A stretch of 64,000 nt of DNA from Ruegeria arenilitoris (GTDB taxonomy: Bacteria > Pseudomonadota > Alphaproteobacteria > Rhodobacterales > Rhodobacteraceae): contig NZ_WQHP01000001.1 in the NCBI RefSeq assembly GCF_013035315.1, forward strand, positions 1 through 64,000. The letters run 5' to 3'. Under the pieces are notes generated by a model. The model was not told where the DNA came from, searched no databases, and saw nothing but the letters and a program-made list of their open reading frames with translations. This document shows, piece by piece, positions 1 to 8,373 of the stretch (the first letter of the stretch is position 1; each line of letters begins with the position of its first letter). The position numbers were made by a program, and so were the translations under genes.

Positions 1-2
1 AC

Positions 3-539
3 GGCGGCGGCAACGGCGGTGGTAATGGCGGCGGCAACGGCGGCGGCAACGGCGGTGGAAACGGCGGCGGTAATGGCGGCGGCAACGGCGGTGGAAACGG
101 CGGCGGCAACGGCGGTGGTAATGGCGGCGGCAACGGCGGCGGCAACGGCGGCGGCAACGGCGGCGGAAATGGTCCCGGCAATGGAAACGGGAACGCTGGC
201 AACCCCGGCAACGGTGGCGGAAACAACGGCGGCTCGGGCCCCGGAACCGGTAATGGCGGCAGCAATAATGGCCAGGGCAATGGCTCTGGCAGCGGAGGCG
301 GCGGCCAAGGCAACGGCGGCAGCAATGGTGGCGGCCATGGCGGAGGCCAGGGCAACGGCGGTAGCAATGGTGGTCCCGGCAATGGAAACGGGAACGCAGG
401 CAACTCCGGCAACGGCGGCGGCAACAATGGCGGCTCGGGCCCCGGCACCGGCAATGGCGGCAGCAACAACGGCCAGGGCAATGGTGGCGGTGGCCAAGGA
501 AATGGCGGCAGCAACGGCGGCGGGAAAGAAGAGCGTTAA
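3..539 (+). CDS. 3' end of a Gly/Asn-repeat low-complexity protein (5' partial)
   Basis: The frame beginning at base 3 is open to a TAA at 537-539. It encodes about 178 residues made almost wholly of Gly, Asn, Ser and Pro. The first 55 or so residues are near-perfect GGGN tetrapeptides. Two longer units follow, each starting GPGNGNGNAGN and ending NNGQGNG, encoded near 172-285 and 373-483. The protein ends in a charged GGGKEER tail. The start lies outside the window, so any signal peptide or folded domain is unseen. Composition suggests a flexible surface or extracellular linker, but no function can be assigned. The alternative Ala/Met/Thr-rich reading frame is a shadow of this repeat. Confidence 0.6.
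   Translation, partial: GGGNGGGNGGGNGGGNGGGNGGGNGGGNGGGNGGGNGGGNGGGNGGGNGGGNGGGNGPGNGNGNAGNPGNGGGNNGGSGPGTGNGGSNNGQGNGSGSGGGGQGNGGSNGGGHGGGQGNGGSNGGPGNGNGNAGNSGNGGGNNGGSGPGTGNGGSNNGQGNGGGGQGNGGSNGGGKEER
13..170 (+). repeat. 12-bp tandem repeat encoding GGGN
   Basis: Repeats of the form GGCGGCGGCAAC with GGT, GGA and AAT synonymous variants run from near base 3 to about 170. The period is 12 bases, so copy-number changes would keep the reading frame. The array probably extends upstream of the window. Confidence 0.75.
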
Positions 540-567
540 GCCGGGCCTATCAGCTTTGGATACCAAC

Positions 568-599
568 AAAAAAGGCCACCCTGTCGGGGTGGCCTTTTT
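568..599. terminator. Bidirectional intrinsic terminator between the repeat-protein gene and tyrS
   Basis: The stem GGCCACCC/GGGTGGCC has a short TGTCG loop. An A-run lies on its left and a T-run on its right, so it can terminate both the plus-strand repeat-protein gene (stop at 539) and the minus-strand tyrS (stop at 620). Confidence 0.85.
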
Positions 600-619
600 C
601 TGTGCGCTATGCGCTTGTA

Positions 620-1873
620 TCAGCCCAGCTGGACCAAGGCGTGACGCTTTTTGCCCGCGCTCAGCTTGATTGGAGATGACAGCGCACCTGCGTCGATCAT
701 CAGGCCCGCATCTGTCAGCGGCGCGTCGTCCAGCTTGGCGCCGTTCTCGGCGATCAGGCGCTTGGCCTCTTTGCCCGACTTTGCCAGACCCGATTTCACG
801 ATGACCTGCACGATGGACATACCGTCGCCCAGCTCCTCCGCGCTCAGGGTCAGGGTCGGAAGATCGCCTCCGACGCCGCCTTTCTCGAATACTTCGCGGG
901 CGGTTGCCTCGGCGTTTGCCGCGGCCTCGGCCCCGTGCAGCAGGGTGGTGACTTCATTCGCAAGGCGGATTTTGGCCTCGTTGATCTCGGACCCCTCAAG
1001 CGCGCCAAGGCGGTCGCATTCATCGACGGGCAGTTCGGTGTAGAGTTTCAGGAACCGCCCGACATCCGCGTCAGTCGTGTTGCGCCAGAATTGCCAGAAC
1101 TCATAGGGTGAGCGCATCTCGGCGTTCAACCACACCGCACCGTCCTGAGATTTACCCATCTTCTTGCCATCGCTGGTGGTCAGCAGAGGCGAGGTCAGGC
1201 CGTAGATCTCATGATCCAGCACGCGACGCGTGAGGTCGATACCATTGACGATATTGCCCCACTGGTCCGATCCGCCCATCTGTAGCACGCAGCCGTAGCG
1301 GCGGTTCAGTTCCAGGAAGTCATAGGCCTGCAGGATCATGTAGTTGAATTCGAGGAAGCTCAGCGATTGTTCGCGATCCAATCGCGATTTCACGGACTCA
1401 AAGCTCAGCATGCGGTTGACCGAGAAATGCCGCCCGATGTCTCGCAGAAAATCGAGGTAATTCAGGTCGTCCAGCCACTCGGCGTTGTTCAGCATCAGCG
1501 CCTTGTTTTCGACGTCGCTGTCATAGTCGATGTAGGCCGAGAACACCTTTTTGATGCCGGCGATGTTTTCGTCGATCTGTTCGGGGCCCAGCAGGGGGCG
1601 TTCATCGGCGCGGAACGAGGGGTCGCCCACCTTGGTGGTGCCGCCGCCCATCAGGGTGATCGGCTGGTGACCTGTCTTTTGAAACCAGCGCAGCATCATG
1701 ATCTGAATCAGGCTGCCCACGTGCAACGACTTGGCCGTCGCGTCAAAGCCGATATAGGCCGGTTTGCACCCACTGATCAGCGCTTCGTCAAGGCCCTGAT
1801 AATCGGTGCAGTCGGCAAGGAAGCCGCGCTCAATCATCGTGGCGATGAAATCCGATTTGGGGTGGTAGGTCAT
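620..1873 (-). CDS. tyrS: Tyrosine--tRNA ligase
   Basis: This cytoplasmic class I aminoacyl-tRNA synthetase charges tRNA-Tyr with tyrosine using ATP. The HIGH-type motif is HVGSL at residues 51-55 and the KMSKS-type motif is KMGKS at about 238-242. A small S4-like RNA-binding domain fills the C-terminus from roughly residue 350. The 417-residue length is normal for bacterial TyrRS. I chose the ATG at 1871-1873 because GAGG sits just upstream; an in-frame extension of 10 codons has no such support. It lies 88 bases downstream of the MFS gene on the same strand and ends at a bidirectional terminator. Confidence 0.97.
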   Translation of the reverse strand: MTYHPKSDFIATMIERGFLADCTDYQGLDEALISGCKPAYIGFDATAKSLHVGSLIQIMMLRWFQKTGHQPITLMGGGTTKVGDPSFRADERPLLGPEQIDENIAGIKKVFSAYIDYDSDVENKALMLNNAEWLDDLNYLDFLRDIGRHFSVNRMLSFESVKSRLDREQSLSFLEFNYMILQAYDFLELNRRYGCVLQMGGSDQWGNIVNGIDLTRRVLDHEIYGLTSPLLTTSDGKKMGKSQDGAVWLNAEMRSPYEFWQFWRNTTDADVGRFLKLYTELPVDECDRLGALEGSEINEAKIRLANEVTTLLHGAEAAANAEATAREVFEKGGVGGDLPTLTLSAEELGDGMSIVQVIVKSGLAKSGKEAKRLIAENGAKLDDAPLTDAGLMIDAGALSSPIKLSAGKKRHALVQLG

Positions 1874-1961
1874 ATCGTGCCTCGGGTTAATGTTGCGGGG
1901 CACTGTATAGGCGGGGTGCCGGGTAAGGAAAAGGCACCTTTTCCATTAAAAGCGGACTGTT

Positions 1962-3227
1962 TCAGCTTTTGACCGGTGGCAGGCGGGAGGCATAGAACAT
2001 GGCGATCAGGTTCAGCACCACCAGCGCAAAGATCGGCGTGATCGGGTCGTGTAGATGCGCAACCGCCCCAAGGATCGCCGCAAACACCATTCCGACCAGA
2101 CCCGCACTGACGTCCCCCAAAGCGACAAGGTAGGGGCGCTCTTGCTCGGCGCTCATCTGAATAAGGTACAGGTAGCGCCCGTAGATGACTCCGTTCCCTC
2201 CCAGCGACAGAAGCATAATGACCAGTGCATAGGCCCAGACATTCTGGGCGTAGCCGAGGAAGTTGAAACCCAATGCCATCCCGGCTGATACAGCGGCGAT
2301 CATGCAGCCCAGCCACATGACCGGTTTGACCGAGATACGATTGCTGAGCCATCCCCACAGGATCGAACCGATGACCATCCCCAGGCTGGCCCCGATGACG
2401 AAATAGCTGAGCGAGTGCTTTGTCCCCATGTGCAGCGTTGCGGCATGGATCGTGTAGAAGGGCATCGCCAGCTCGACCGAGACAAAGATCAGACGGGCCG
2501 TCAGGAACTTGCGATACCAGTGATAGGCCATCCCGGTCTTGAATCCAGTTGCCAATTCGGCCAGCGGCTTAGGCTTTTTGGCGGGCTCAATGCGGTGGGC
2601 CTGTTCTTCCTCAAGGAGTTGCACGCCTGCAAAGGCAACGCCAGCGGCGAACATGGCGATCACGCCGCACCACAGGACGACGATGTGGCGCTGCATTGGT
2701 TGATCGCCAGCCAGCAGGTCGCGGGTGACCAGTACGACGATAATGGCGAGAACGCCGGAAATGGTGGCTTGCGCGAACACCATCCGGTTCCGTTTCTCAG
2801 CAGGCACCGAGATGCCGTAAATCTGACTGGTGCCAAGGCTGGTGATCCCCTGGCACAGCCCCAGCACAACCGCGGTGGTCAGGAAAAGCAACACGATCAT
2901 AAGGCCGGGCAGTTTGGTTGAAAACAGCGCCACGGCGGCCAGCACCGCGGCAGTCAACAGGTTCGGAGCGTAAACCGCCAGCTTTGCGCGCGTGGCGCGG
3001 TTGATGAAGGGCGAGACAAAGATTTCGGCGATCAGGCGCGACCCGGTCACAAAGGGCAGCAACATGCCCGCAAAAAAGGTCGGCGCGCCCAGAGCCAGAT
3101 AGAGAAATGGCAACACAAGGTTGGGGTTGATCAACTGTCCCCCGATCGTCGCCAACGCCCCGGACCAGAAGATCAGGAAATAGTTCCTGCCTTCCGAGGG
3201 CTGTTTTTGCGAGTATGTATCTGCCAT
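1962..3227 (-). CDS. Major facilitator superfamily transporter
   Basis: About 421 residues with some twelve hydrophobic segments split by a central hydrophilic loop (EEEQAHRIEPAKKPKP, near residue 210), the usual 6+6 MFS layout. It should be an inner-membrane secondary transporter; the substrate is not evident. I took the ATG at 3225-3227 rather than a TTG three codons upstream. It lies between tyrS (same strand) and anmK (divergent). That position makes an amino-sugar or muropeptide role conceivable but unproven. Confidence 0.8.
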   Translation of the reverse strand: MADTYSQKQPSEGRNYFLIFWSGALATIGGQLINPNLVLPFLYLALGAPTFFAGMLLPFVTGSRLIAEIFVSPFINRATRAKLAVYAPNLLTAAVLAAVALFSTKLPGLMIVLLFLTTAVVLGLCQGITSLGTSQIYGISVPAEKRNRMVFAQATISGVLAIIVVLVTRDLLAGDQPMQRHIVVLWCGVIAMFAAGVAFAGVQLLEEEQAHRIEPAKKPKPLAELATGFKTGMAYHWYRKFLTARLIFVSVELAMPFYTIHAATLHMGTKHSLSYFVIGASLGMVIGSILWGWLSNRISVKPVMWLGCMIAAVSAGMALGFNFLGYAQNVWAYALVIMLLSLGGNGVIYGRYLYLIQMSAEQERPYLVALGDVSAGLVGMVFAAILGAVAHLHDPITPIFALVVLNLIAMFYASRLPPVKS

Positions 3228-3388
3228 GTGCACCAAAATCCGATTTGTGTTCCTTATACCAAACTACAGGGAAAAAGCGCATGTCTTGTGCGATCTGCCT
3301 TGCCTTGGCTTTTGATCGGGGGGCAGGTTAAACCGCGACACCGCTCAACTATGACGGTGTTCAAGTATCAAGCGCAGGAGAGATAAGC

Positions 3389-4510
3389 GTGGGCCGGGCC
3401 AACAAGAAATCAGGCGCGATTAGGGTTTTGGGCGCAATGTCCGGCACCTCGATGGATGGGGTGGATGCCGCTGTCGTGGAAACGGACGGGCACCGGATCA
3501 TCGGCTTTGGCCCCAGCGGTTACCGGCCTTATTCGGAAGGCGAGCGGGCGGTGCTGCGCGCCGCGTTGGGCCAATGGCACGGTCCGGATGTAGACGCTGC
3601 GGCCGAGCTTGTGACCGTGGCCCATGCCGAGGCGCTGTCCGAGTTTGACGAGGTCGATCTGATCGGAGTGCACGGCCAGACACTGGCGCACGAGCCCCGC
3701 GGGCGCGGAACGTTGCAAGTGGGCGATGGCAAAGGGCTGGCGCAAGCTCTGGGCGTCCCGGTTGTCTGGGATTTCCGCAGCGATGATGTCGCGATGGGGG
3801 GCGAGGGCGCTCCGCTGGCGCCGTTCTTTCACTTTGCCTGTGCTAAATGGATCGGAGCAACTCAGCCGCTGTGTTTCCTGAACCTGGGCGGGGTGGGCAA
3901 TCTGACCTATGTGGACCCCAGCTTTGACGGCCCCGAAGCCCCCGGCGCGTTGCTGGCCTTTGATACCGGCCCCGCAAATGCGCCCATTGATGATCTGATG
4001 CAGGCGCGTTTGGGCCTGCCCATGGATCGAAACGGCGCGGTCGCGCGTGGGGGAACGGTCGAGATGGGCGCGCTCGAGCTGTTCCTGGCCGAGCCGTACT
4101 TTTCCCGGATGCCGCCAAAATCGCTGGATCGGAACGACTTTGCCGAGATGATAAAGCTGGTGCAGGAACTCAGCGATGCGGATGCTGTGGCAACGCTAAC
4201 GGGTATGTGCGCCGCAGGTGTGGTGCAGGGGATGGAGTACTGCCCCAAACGCCCGACACGCTTGCTGGTCACCGGAGGCGGGCGGCACAACCCGGTGCTG
4301 ATGGAAATGCTGCGCGTGTCTCTGGACTGCCCGGTCGAACCGGTCGAGGCTGTGGGTCTGGACGGCGACATGCTCGAAGCGCAGGCCTTCGCCTACCTCG
4401 CCGCCCGCGTCGCGCGCAGACTGCCGACGTCATGTCCGGGCACCACCGGAGTGAAGGCTCTGGTCGGGGGTGGGGTTGTTAGTTCGGTTGCGAATGGAGC
4501 GGTGGGCTGA
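3389..4510 (+). CDS. anmK: Anhydro-N-acetylmuramic acid kinase
   Basis: AnmK hydrolyses and phosphorylates 1,6-anhydro-MurNAc to MurNAc-6-phosphate in cytoplasmic peptidoglycan recycling. The N-terminal ATP-binding motif [10 protein letters not shown] is at about residues 15-24. The family signatures [18 protein letters not shown] and [14 protein letters not shown] are present, the latter carrying the catalytic Asp. The 373-residue length is typical. The start is GTG at 3389, preceded by AGGAGAG. No murQ or nagZ neighbour is seen, so the rest of the recycling pathway must lie elsewhere. Confidence 0.95.
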   Translation: MGRANKKSGAIRVLGAMSGTSMDGVDAAVVETDGHRIIGFGPSGYRPYSEGERAVLRAALGQWHGPDVDAAAELVTVAHAEALSEFDEVDLIGVHGQTLAHEPRGRGTLQVGDGKGLAQALGVPVVWDFRSDDVAMGGEGAPLAPFFHFACAKWIGATQPLCFLNLGGVGNLTYVDPSFDGPEAPGALLAFDTGPANAPIDDLMQARLGLPMDRNGAVARGGTVEMGALELFLAEPYFSRMPPKSLDRNDFAEMIKLVQELSDADAVATLTGMCAAGVVQGMEYCPKRPTRLLVTGGGRHNPVLMEMLRVSLDCPVEPVEAVGLDGDMLEAQAFAYLAARVARRLPTSCPGTTGVKALVGGGVVSSVANGAVG

Positions 4511-4526
4511 AAGGTGTTTGACTGAA

Positions 4527-4541
4527 GTCCGCTATGCGGAC
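4527..4541. repeat. Short inverted repeat GTCCGC-TAT-GCGGAC
   Basis: A perfect 6-bp inverted repeat with a 3-base loop, 17 bases after the anmK stop. It has no T-run. It resembles short extragenic palindromes common between genes in this family (from memory, not checked) and marks the left edge of the AT-richer block. Confidence 0.4.
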
Positions 4542-4621
4542 AAAACCGCCGTTGGCTACGTTGCAGCGCTTAATTTCCAATTGAGTAACTGCTTTGCGGC
4601 CTAAATTTGCCGTTTTGATTT

Positions 4622-4654
4622 AAAAAACGAAAACCGGCGCAAGAACGCGCCGGT
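4622..4654 (-). terminator. Intrinsic terminator of the metallopeptidase gene
   Basis: The stem ACCGGCGC/GCGCCGGT with an AAGAAC loop is followed on the minus strand by a T-rich tract (complement of 4622-4632). It lies 24 bases past the stop of the minus-strand peptidase gene. Confidence 0.8.
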
Positions 4655-4677
4655 CTGAGTATCTAAAGTAATGTGCA

Positions 4678-6246
4678 TCAGGCGATCAAAGTGCCATCTT
4701 CATTATAAAGGATATACGCGTTGTCCGCGACAACCTGGGTGTCCAAAAGATCAATATCTTGAGACAGATAATTTGCGTTATCACCAAGCAGCGCGTCCTG
4801 ATCGACATAATAGCCGATGTCGGCAAGCGCTGCGATGGACCAGTCTGCAAGATACGCTCCGTTTTCGGTATCGAGATAACCGGTCATGAGTTCATCAAAG
4901 TGAGCGTCCTCGTCCCAATGCGCCAGAGCCGTACCAGAGCCGCCATCTGTTTCGACAATGATTTGATCACCGTCTGTCCAAGTTTCGCTTATATACTCAG
5001 CGTTTCCAGCAACACCGTTGTATACGGCAGTTGTTTCGTAAACATCATCATTTGGACGACGTGTGTCTTGTCCGGCAATCTGCGTCGACGACTGAGAAAT
5101 GATTTCAGGGTAGTAATTGTCCCAGAGCGTGCCGAAGCCCAACGCGTGAAACATCTCGTGAAGTACAACGTCATCCCACGTTCCGTTTACAGACAAAGCC
5201 TGTGCATCGGACGTATCGAACTCCATCAGGCCGACAACCGCAGTGTAGGCATCGGGAGCACTTGCTTCGCGCGCTGAGTAGACATTCGCGCCACCCAAGA
5301 TGTTACCGACTCCATCAATATCCGTTAGACGGGCTTCAATAAGCACATCATCGACAGTGAACATGTTAACGCCAGTTGGATCAAATGTGTTGAATGATTG
5401 CGGGTCATCCCAAAGGCCTTGCGTCATGATAGAGCTGATGAACTCTGCAGAAAGAGCGAAGGCGTCCATATAAGCTTCATAGCCGGTCCAATCGCCGTAA
5501 AACTCAATTTCGACGTTGAAGTGATCCACACCATCCGCATCGGCGGTGCCGCTGACGTATTCCGCGAACAGATCGTTTGTACCGTAACCGGGGGACGTGT
5601 CGTCGCCAGTGCCACTATCATCCGTATCATCCCCAGTACCGCCGCCACCGAATGGACCACCGCCACCGCCCACGCCGTCCGGTCGCTGAAACGCAAGCTC
5701 ACCGTTGTCAAAAACTTTGCCGTTTGACGCAATCACCTTTCCACTTGCCAAGACGCCGTTGTGGCCAACTTCGAAACCCTCGTGGTCGTGTTCGTCGTTA
5801 TGATCGTGCAGCTCGTTGTCATTGCCGGTCGCCACTGCAAATACAAACTCATCGGAACTCAGGGTCTCGAAATTCAATGGCTTGTTCGACAGCCCTTCAG
5901 AAAGCCCTTTTGCAGGTGGCAGTTCGGGCAGAATGTTGGCAATCGAAATCTCTAAGCTTGCTATTTCCGCAAAGACGGGCGCGATCACTTTCCCGCTCGC
6001 CGAAGTGCCAGCGTGACCGAATTCGAAACTTTCGTGATCGTTGTGATCATGCGGTTCGCTTTCGTCTCCGCCTGTCACTGATGGTACAGACTCGTCTGAA
6101 CTTAGAGTCGCGATATTCAATGGCTTGCTGGATAACCTTTCAGCAAGTCCTGTTGCGGGCGCGTATTCTGGGGGGATTTCGGCAAACAAGTCTTCAAAGT
6201 TTGCCGTTTCTCTAAAAAAAGGTGCGAATACTGAATTTCTAAACAT
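4678..6246 (-). CDS. Leishmanolysin-like (M8-type) zinc metallopeptidase with duplicated His/Asp-rich N-terminal region
   Basis: The 522-residue protein has HEMFHALGF at 363-371, which gives two zinc-binding His and the catalytic Glu. A third ligand is likely His443 in LAHWDE, and DELMTGYL at 451-458 is the Met-turn; this spacing is that of M8 gametolysin/leishmanolysin-like enzymes. The N-terminal part holds two related units, about 27-89 and 109-173. Each has an SKPLN or NKPLN core, a HDHND-type acidic His cluster and an ASGKVIA end. A Gly/Asp linker (about 190-222) follows. There is no Sec signal peptide. The end, NEDGTLIA, loosely resembles type I secretion tails (inference). The ATG at 6244-6246 has AGGA upstream. 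Codon use is AT-richer than in flanking genes, suggesting acquisition. Confidence 0.8.
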   Translation of the reverse strand: MFRNSVFAPFFRETANFEDLFAEIPPEYAPATGLAERLSSKPLNIATLSSDESVPSVTGGDESEPHDHNDHESFEFGHAGTSASGKVIAPVFAEIASLEISIANILPELPPAKGLSEGLSNKPLNFETLSSDEFVFAVATGNDNELHDHNDEHDHEGFEVGHNGVLASGKVIASNGKVFDNGELAFQRPDGVGGGGGPFGGGGTGDDTDDSGTGDDTSPGYGTNDLFAEYVSGTADADGVDHFNVEIEFYGDWTGYEAYMDAFALSAEFISSIMTQGLWDDPQSFNTFDPTGVNMFTVDDVLIEARLTDIDGVGNILGGANVYSAREASAPDAYTAVVGLMEFDTSDAQALSVNGTWDDVVLHEMFHALGFGTLWDNYYPEIISQSSTQIAGQDTRRPNDDVYETTAVYNGVAGNAEYISETWTDGDQIIVETDGGSGTALAHWDEDAHFDELMTGYLDTENGAYLADWSIAALADIGYYVDQDALLGDNANYLSQDIDLLDTQVVADNAYILYNEDGTLIA

Positions 6247-6927
6247 CAAAAATGTCCTATGCTATTTGAGCAATTCACTGATGGACTACGATCGCAATGA
6301 ATGAGCCCAATCAAAACATTTGATTATTAGAATAACATTGCGCGCTTTAACGTTGTGAGAATGCGGTATTCACAAATAATTAATTTAACAAAACAATAAC
6401 TTCGCATTTAATGCAGGGTTTTCGAGTTTTGCTAAATGGCTAAATGAGGATAGTCAGACTACCTGATACAGTTCCCCTTTTCTGCTGCCTTAAGACATCG
6501 AAAGGCGCAAAAAATTTTATGTAGGAAAACTACTTCTAATAGCGGCGAAAAACATAGAACTTAGAGCGCAACCAAGCGAATTACTCTGACAGGACTTTCA
6601 CCCAGTAAAGCAGATTCAAAATTGAGCTTTGCAACTTCCGCCTTGTGCTTAGAGCAGCAGTTCGCTGTAGAACGATACACCAACATTAAATGAGTTTCTG
6701 CACCGGACCCGCTGCAGAAACTCACTCAAATCAGTTGAGCATCTGCTTTGCGTAACCATAGTTCTATTGTCATGTTCTGCGCAACTTAGAATAAGCACTA
6801 AGGATCTCTATTCTCTTGTGGGCATGGCTTGCAATCTTGTCGCAACTGGGGCGCAATGCTCATGGTTCGTAAGCTCAGTTTCACTTCTAGTTCCCAAATT
6901 GCAGTGGCCGACGTACACTAATTTTTC
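6247..6927. other. AT-rich gene-free stretch upstream of the peptidase
   Basis: About 680 bases with no supportable ORF on either strand. It separates the 3' end of the cytochrome operon from the peptidase start, so it should hold the peptidase promoter. The only structure seen is the 11-bp inverted repeat at 6691-6724. Base composition is clearly lower in GC than the rest of the window. Confidence 0.6.
6691..6724. repeat. Perfect 11-bp inverted repeat TGAGTTTCTGC / GCAGAAACTCA
   Basis: Arms at 6691-6701 and 6714-6724 with a 12-base spacer. The minus-strand side is followed by a weak ATTTAATGTT tract. It could be a weak terminator for the cytochrome operon or the trace of a mobile-element end; nothing nearby decides between these. 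Confidence 0.55.
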
Positions 6928-8373
6928 CTAAAGAGTCTTAAGGTATTCAAGCAGGGCGGAGCGTTCTTCGGCGCTCAATTTGTCACTATAAGTGTGGCCC
7001 TGGTTCCCGTAGCCTCTTAACGTGGTGTCGTAGATTAGTCTTCTCCTCTCCGGGTCTTTTTCACTTTCTTGCCCTGCAGAAAGGACTTCGAAGCGCCAGC
7101 CCATCCTTTGGGGATCGTAATTTCGTGGATCGAACAGGTGCCGCCAGTACTTCGGCCTCAAGTCGCTTCGGAGTAAAGCCTCCATATTTGGCACTGAACC
7201 GTTGTGTAGATAGGGTGCCGTGGCCCAGATCCCATCGAGTGGCGGTGCTATATAGCCAGGTGCAGGGTTGGCACTTTCAGTGTCTCCGTAAGGAGAACGC
7301 GCCACCCAGGCGTAGAACCGGTCTCGCGATCCATCCGTCGCCTCAGTTGCATATGCGGGGTCAGTTCCAATTTCGGAAACCGGATAGACTCGATTTGGAA
7401 AGGTCTCATTTGCCCCGTATGTGCCGTGGCAAGCGCTGCACTCACGAAGAAAGATGCCCTCTCCGTCAGCTGCCAGCTCTACATCGACAGGATATGGGAA
7501 GGCTGGTGCCGCCAATGAGGCAATGAAGGCACGAATGTCAGGCGCATAGGCGACGATGTCTGCAACATCTTCAGTGCCATCAATGCACAGCATGGACGCA
7601 AGGAGCATGAAGCGCGCGTGGTCGCCCCGACCGATTGTCGTGTAGAACATCGCGTTCTTCTTGCTCATCCCCCACCAAGGCGGGACACTGATCGGCAGCG
7701 GGTCTCGCGGTGGCGGGTCAATAAGCGGTGTCTCTGACCACTTCAGCGTTTCAGGATCGAGCCTGGACATGAGGGCCCAGGTCAGGTTGGTCGCCGGGTT
7801 CACACCAATCGTTTTTGTTTGGACGTAAGGCGCAATGCTGTCGATGCGGTCAGCCCAGTGCTCCCAGGCTTTCGTTTCGGCAGCTCCACGAACGTAATTT
7901 CCTGTTTGGAGAACCAACCTGCTCGGATCGCGCGTGAAGTCCCCAAATTCGTTTCCCAGACCGATGATGATCTCATCGTTGAGGCGTCCGGCATGGCACG
8001 TCAAACAATTATTGGAGATGACCTCGACACCATCTTCATTCACATGCGAGGTGAGCGCGTAGGGTAGTTCGGCGTTCCGACCCTCACGCCCGGAAAGAGG
8101 TTTATTTTCGGCAGTTTCAGGATTCAGGCGGCGATAAGCGTTATACGGAATACCACAGCTGACGTAAGGAGCATTTAGAAGAGCGTGACGGCCTGCATCG
8201 ATGTCACCAGGGCGCTGCTCCGAGGGTGGAACTGGTCCTGTCGGAGAGCGGAACTGGCTCGGGTCAAAGGCCGTTTCCCGGTTACCGAATGGTGCAAAAA
8301 GCCAGAACGCTCCGGCAGCGAAAGCGCCCAACAGTACGGCGACGCCGCCGATGGCTACTCCTCCTCTAATCAC
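6928..8373 (-). CDS. Membrane-anchored di-haem cytochrome c, RoxA / di-haem peroxidase-like
   Basis: The 481-residue protein starts with one hydrophobic segment (about 5-28), probably an uncleaved anchor placing the rest in the periplasm. Two CxxCH haem-attachment motifs are present, CLTCH at 123-127 and CSACH at 312-316. The motif APYLHNGSVPNMEALL near 386-401 is shared by RoxA-type oxygenases and bacterial di-haem peroxidases. The substrate is unknown: peroxide, or an oxidisable organic or isoprenoid compound. The GTG start overlaps the stop of the upstream AttH-like gene as GTGA, and AGGA lies in good position, so the two are co-translated. The pair lies in the AT-richer accessory block. 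Confidence 0.8.
   Translation of the reverse strand: MIRGGVAIGGVAVLLGAFAAGAFWLFAPFGNRETAFDPSQFRSPTGPVPPSEQRPGDIDAGRHALLNAPYVSCGIPYNAYRRLNPETAENKPLSGREGRNAELPYALTSHVNEDGVEVISNNCLTCHAGRLNDEIIIGLGNEFGDFTRDPSRLVLQTGNYVRGAAETKAWEHWADRIDSIAPYVQTKTIGVNPATNLTWALMSRLDPETLKWSETPLIDPPPRDPLPISVPPWWGMSKKNAMFYTTIGRGDHARFMLLASMLCIDGTEDVADIVAYAPDIRAFIASLAAPAFPYPVDVELAADGEGIFLRECSACHGTYGANETFPNRVYPVSEIGTDPAYATEATDGSRDRFYAWVARSPYGDTESANPAPGYIAPPLDGIWATAPYLHNGSVPNMEALLRSDLRPKYWRHLFDPRNYDPQRMGWRFEVLSAGQESEKDPERRRLIYDTTLRGYGNQGHTYSDKLSAEERSALLEYLKTL

Noticed and set aside
13..170. Periodic repeats resembling a CRISPR-type array
   Set aside because: The period is only 12 bases with no spacers and encodes tetrapeptides.
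19..669. Long Ala/Met/Thr-rich open frame over the 5' repeat
   Set aside because: It is the +1-shifted reading of GGGN codons and runs on into the terminator and the tyrS 3' end; the GGGN frame has a clean stop and a charged tail.
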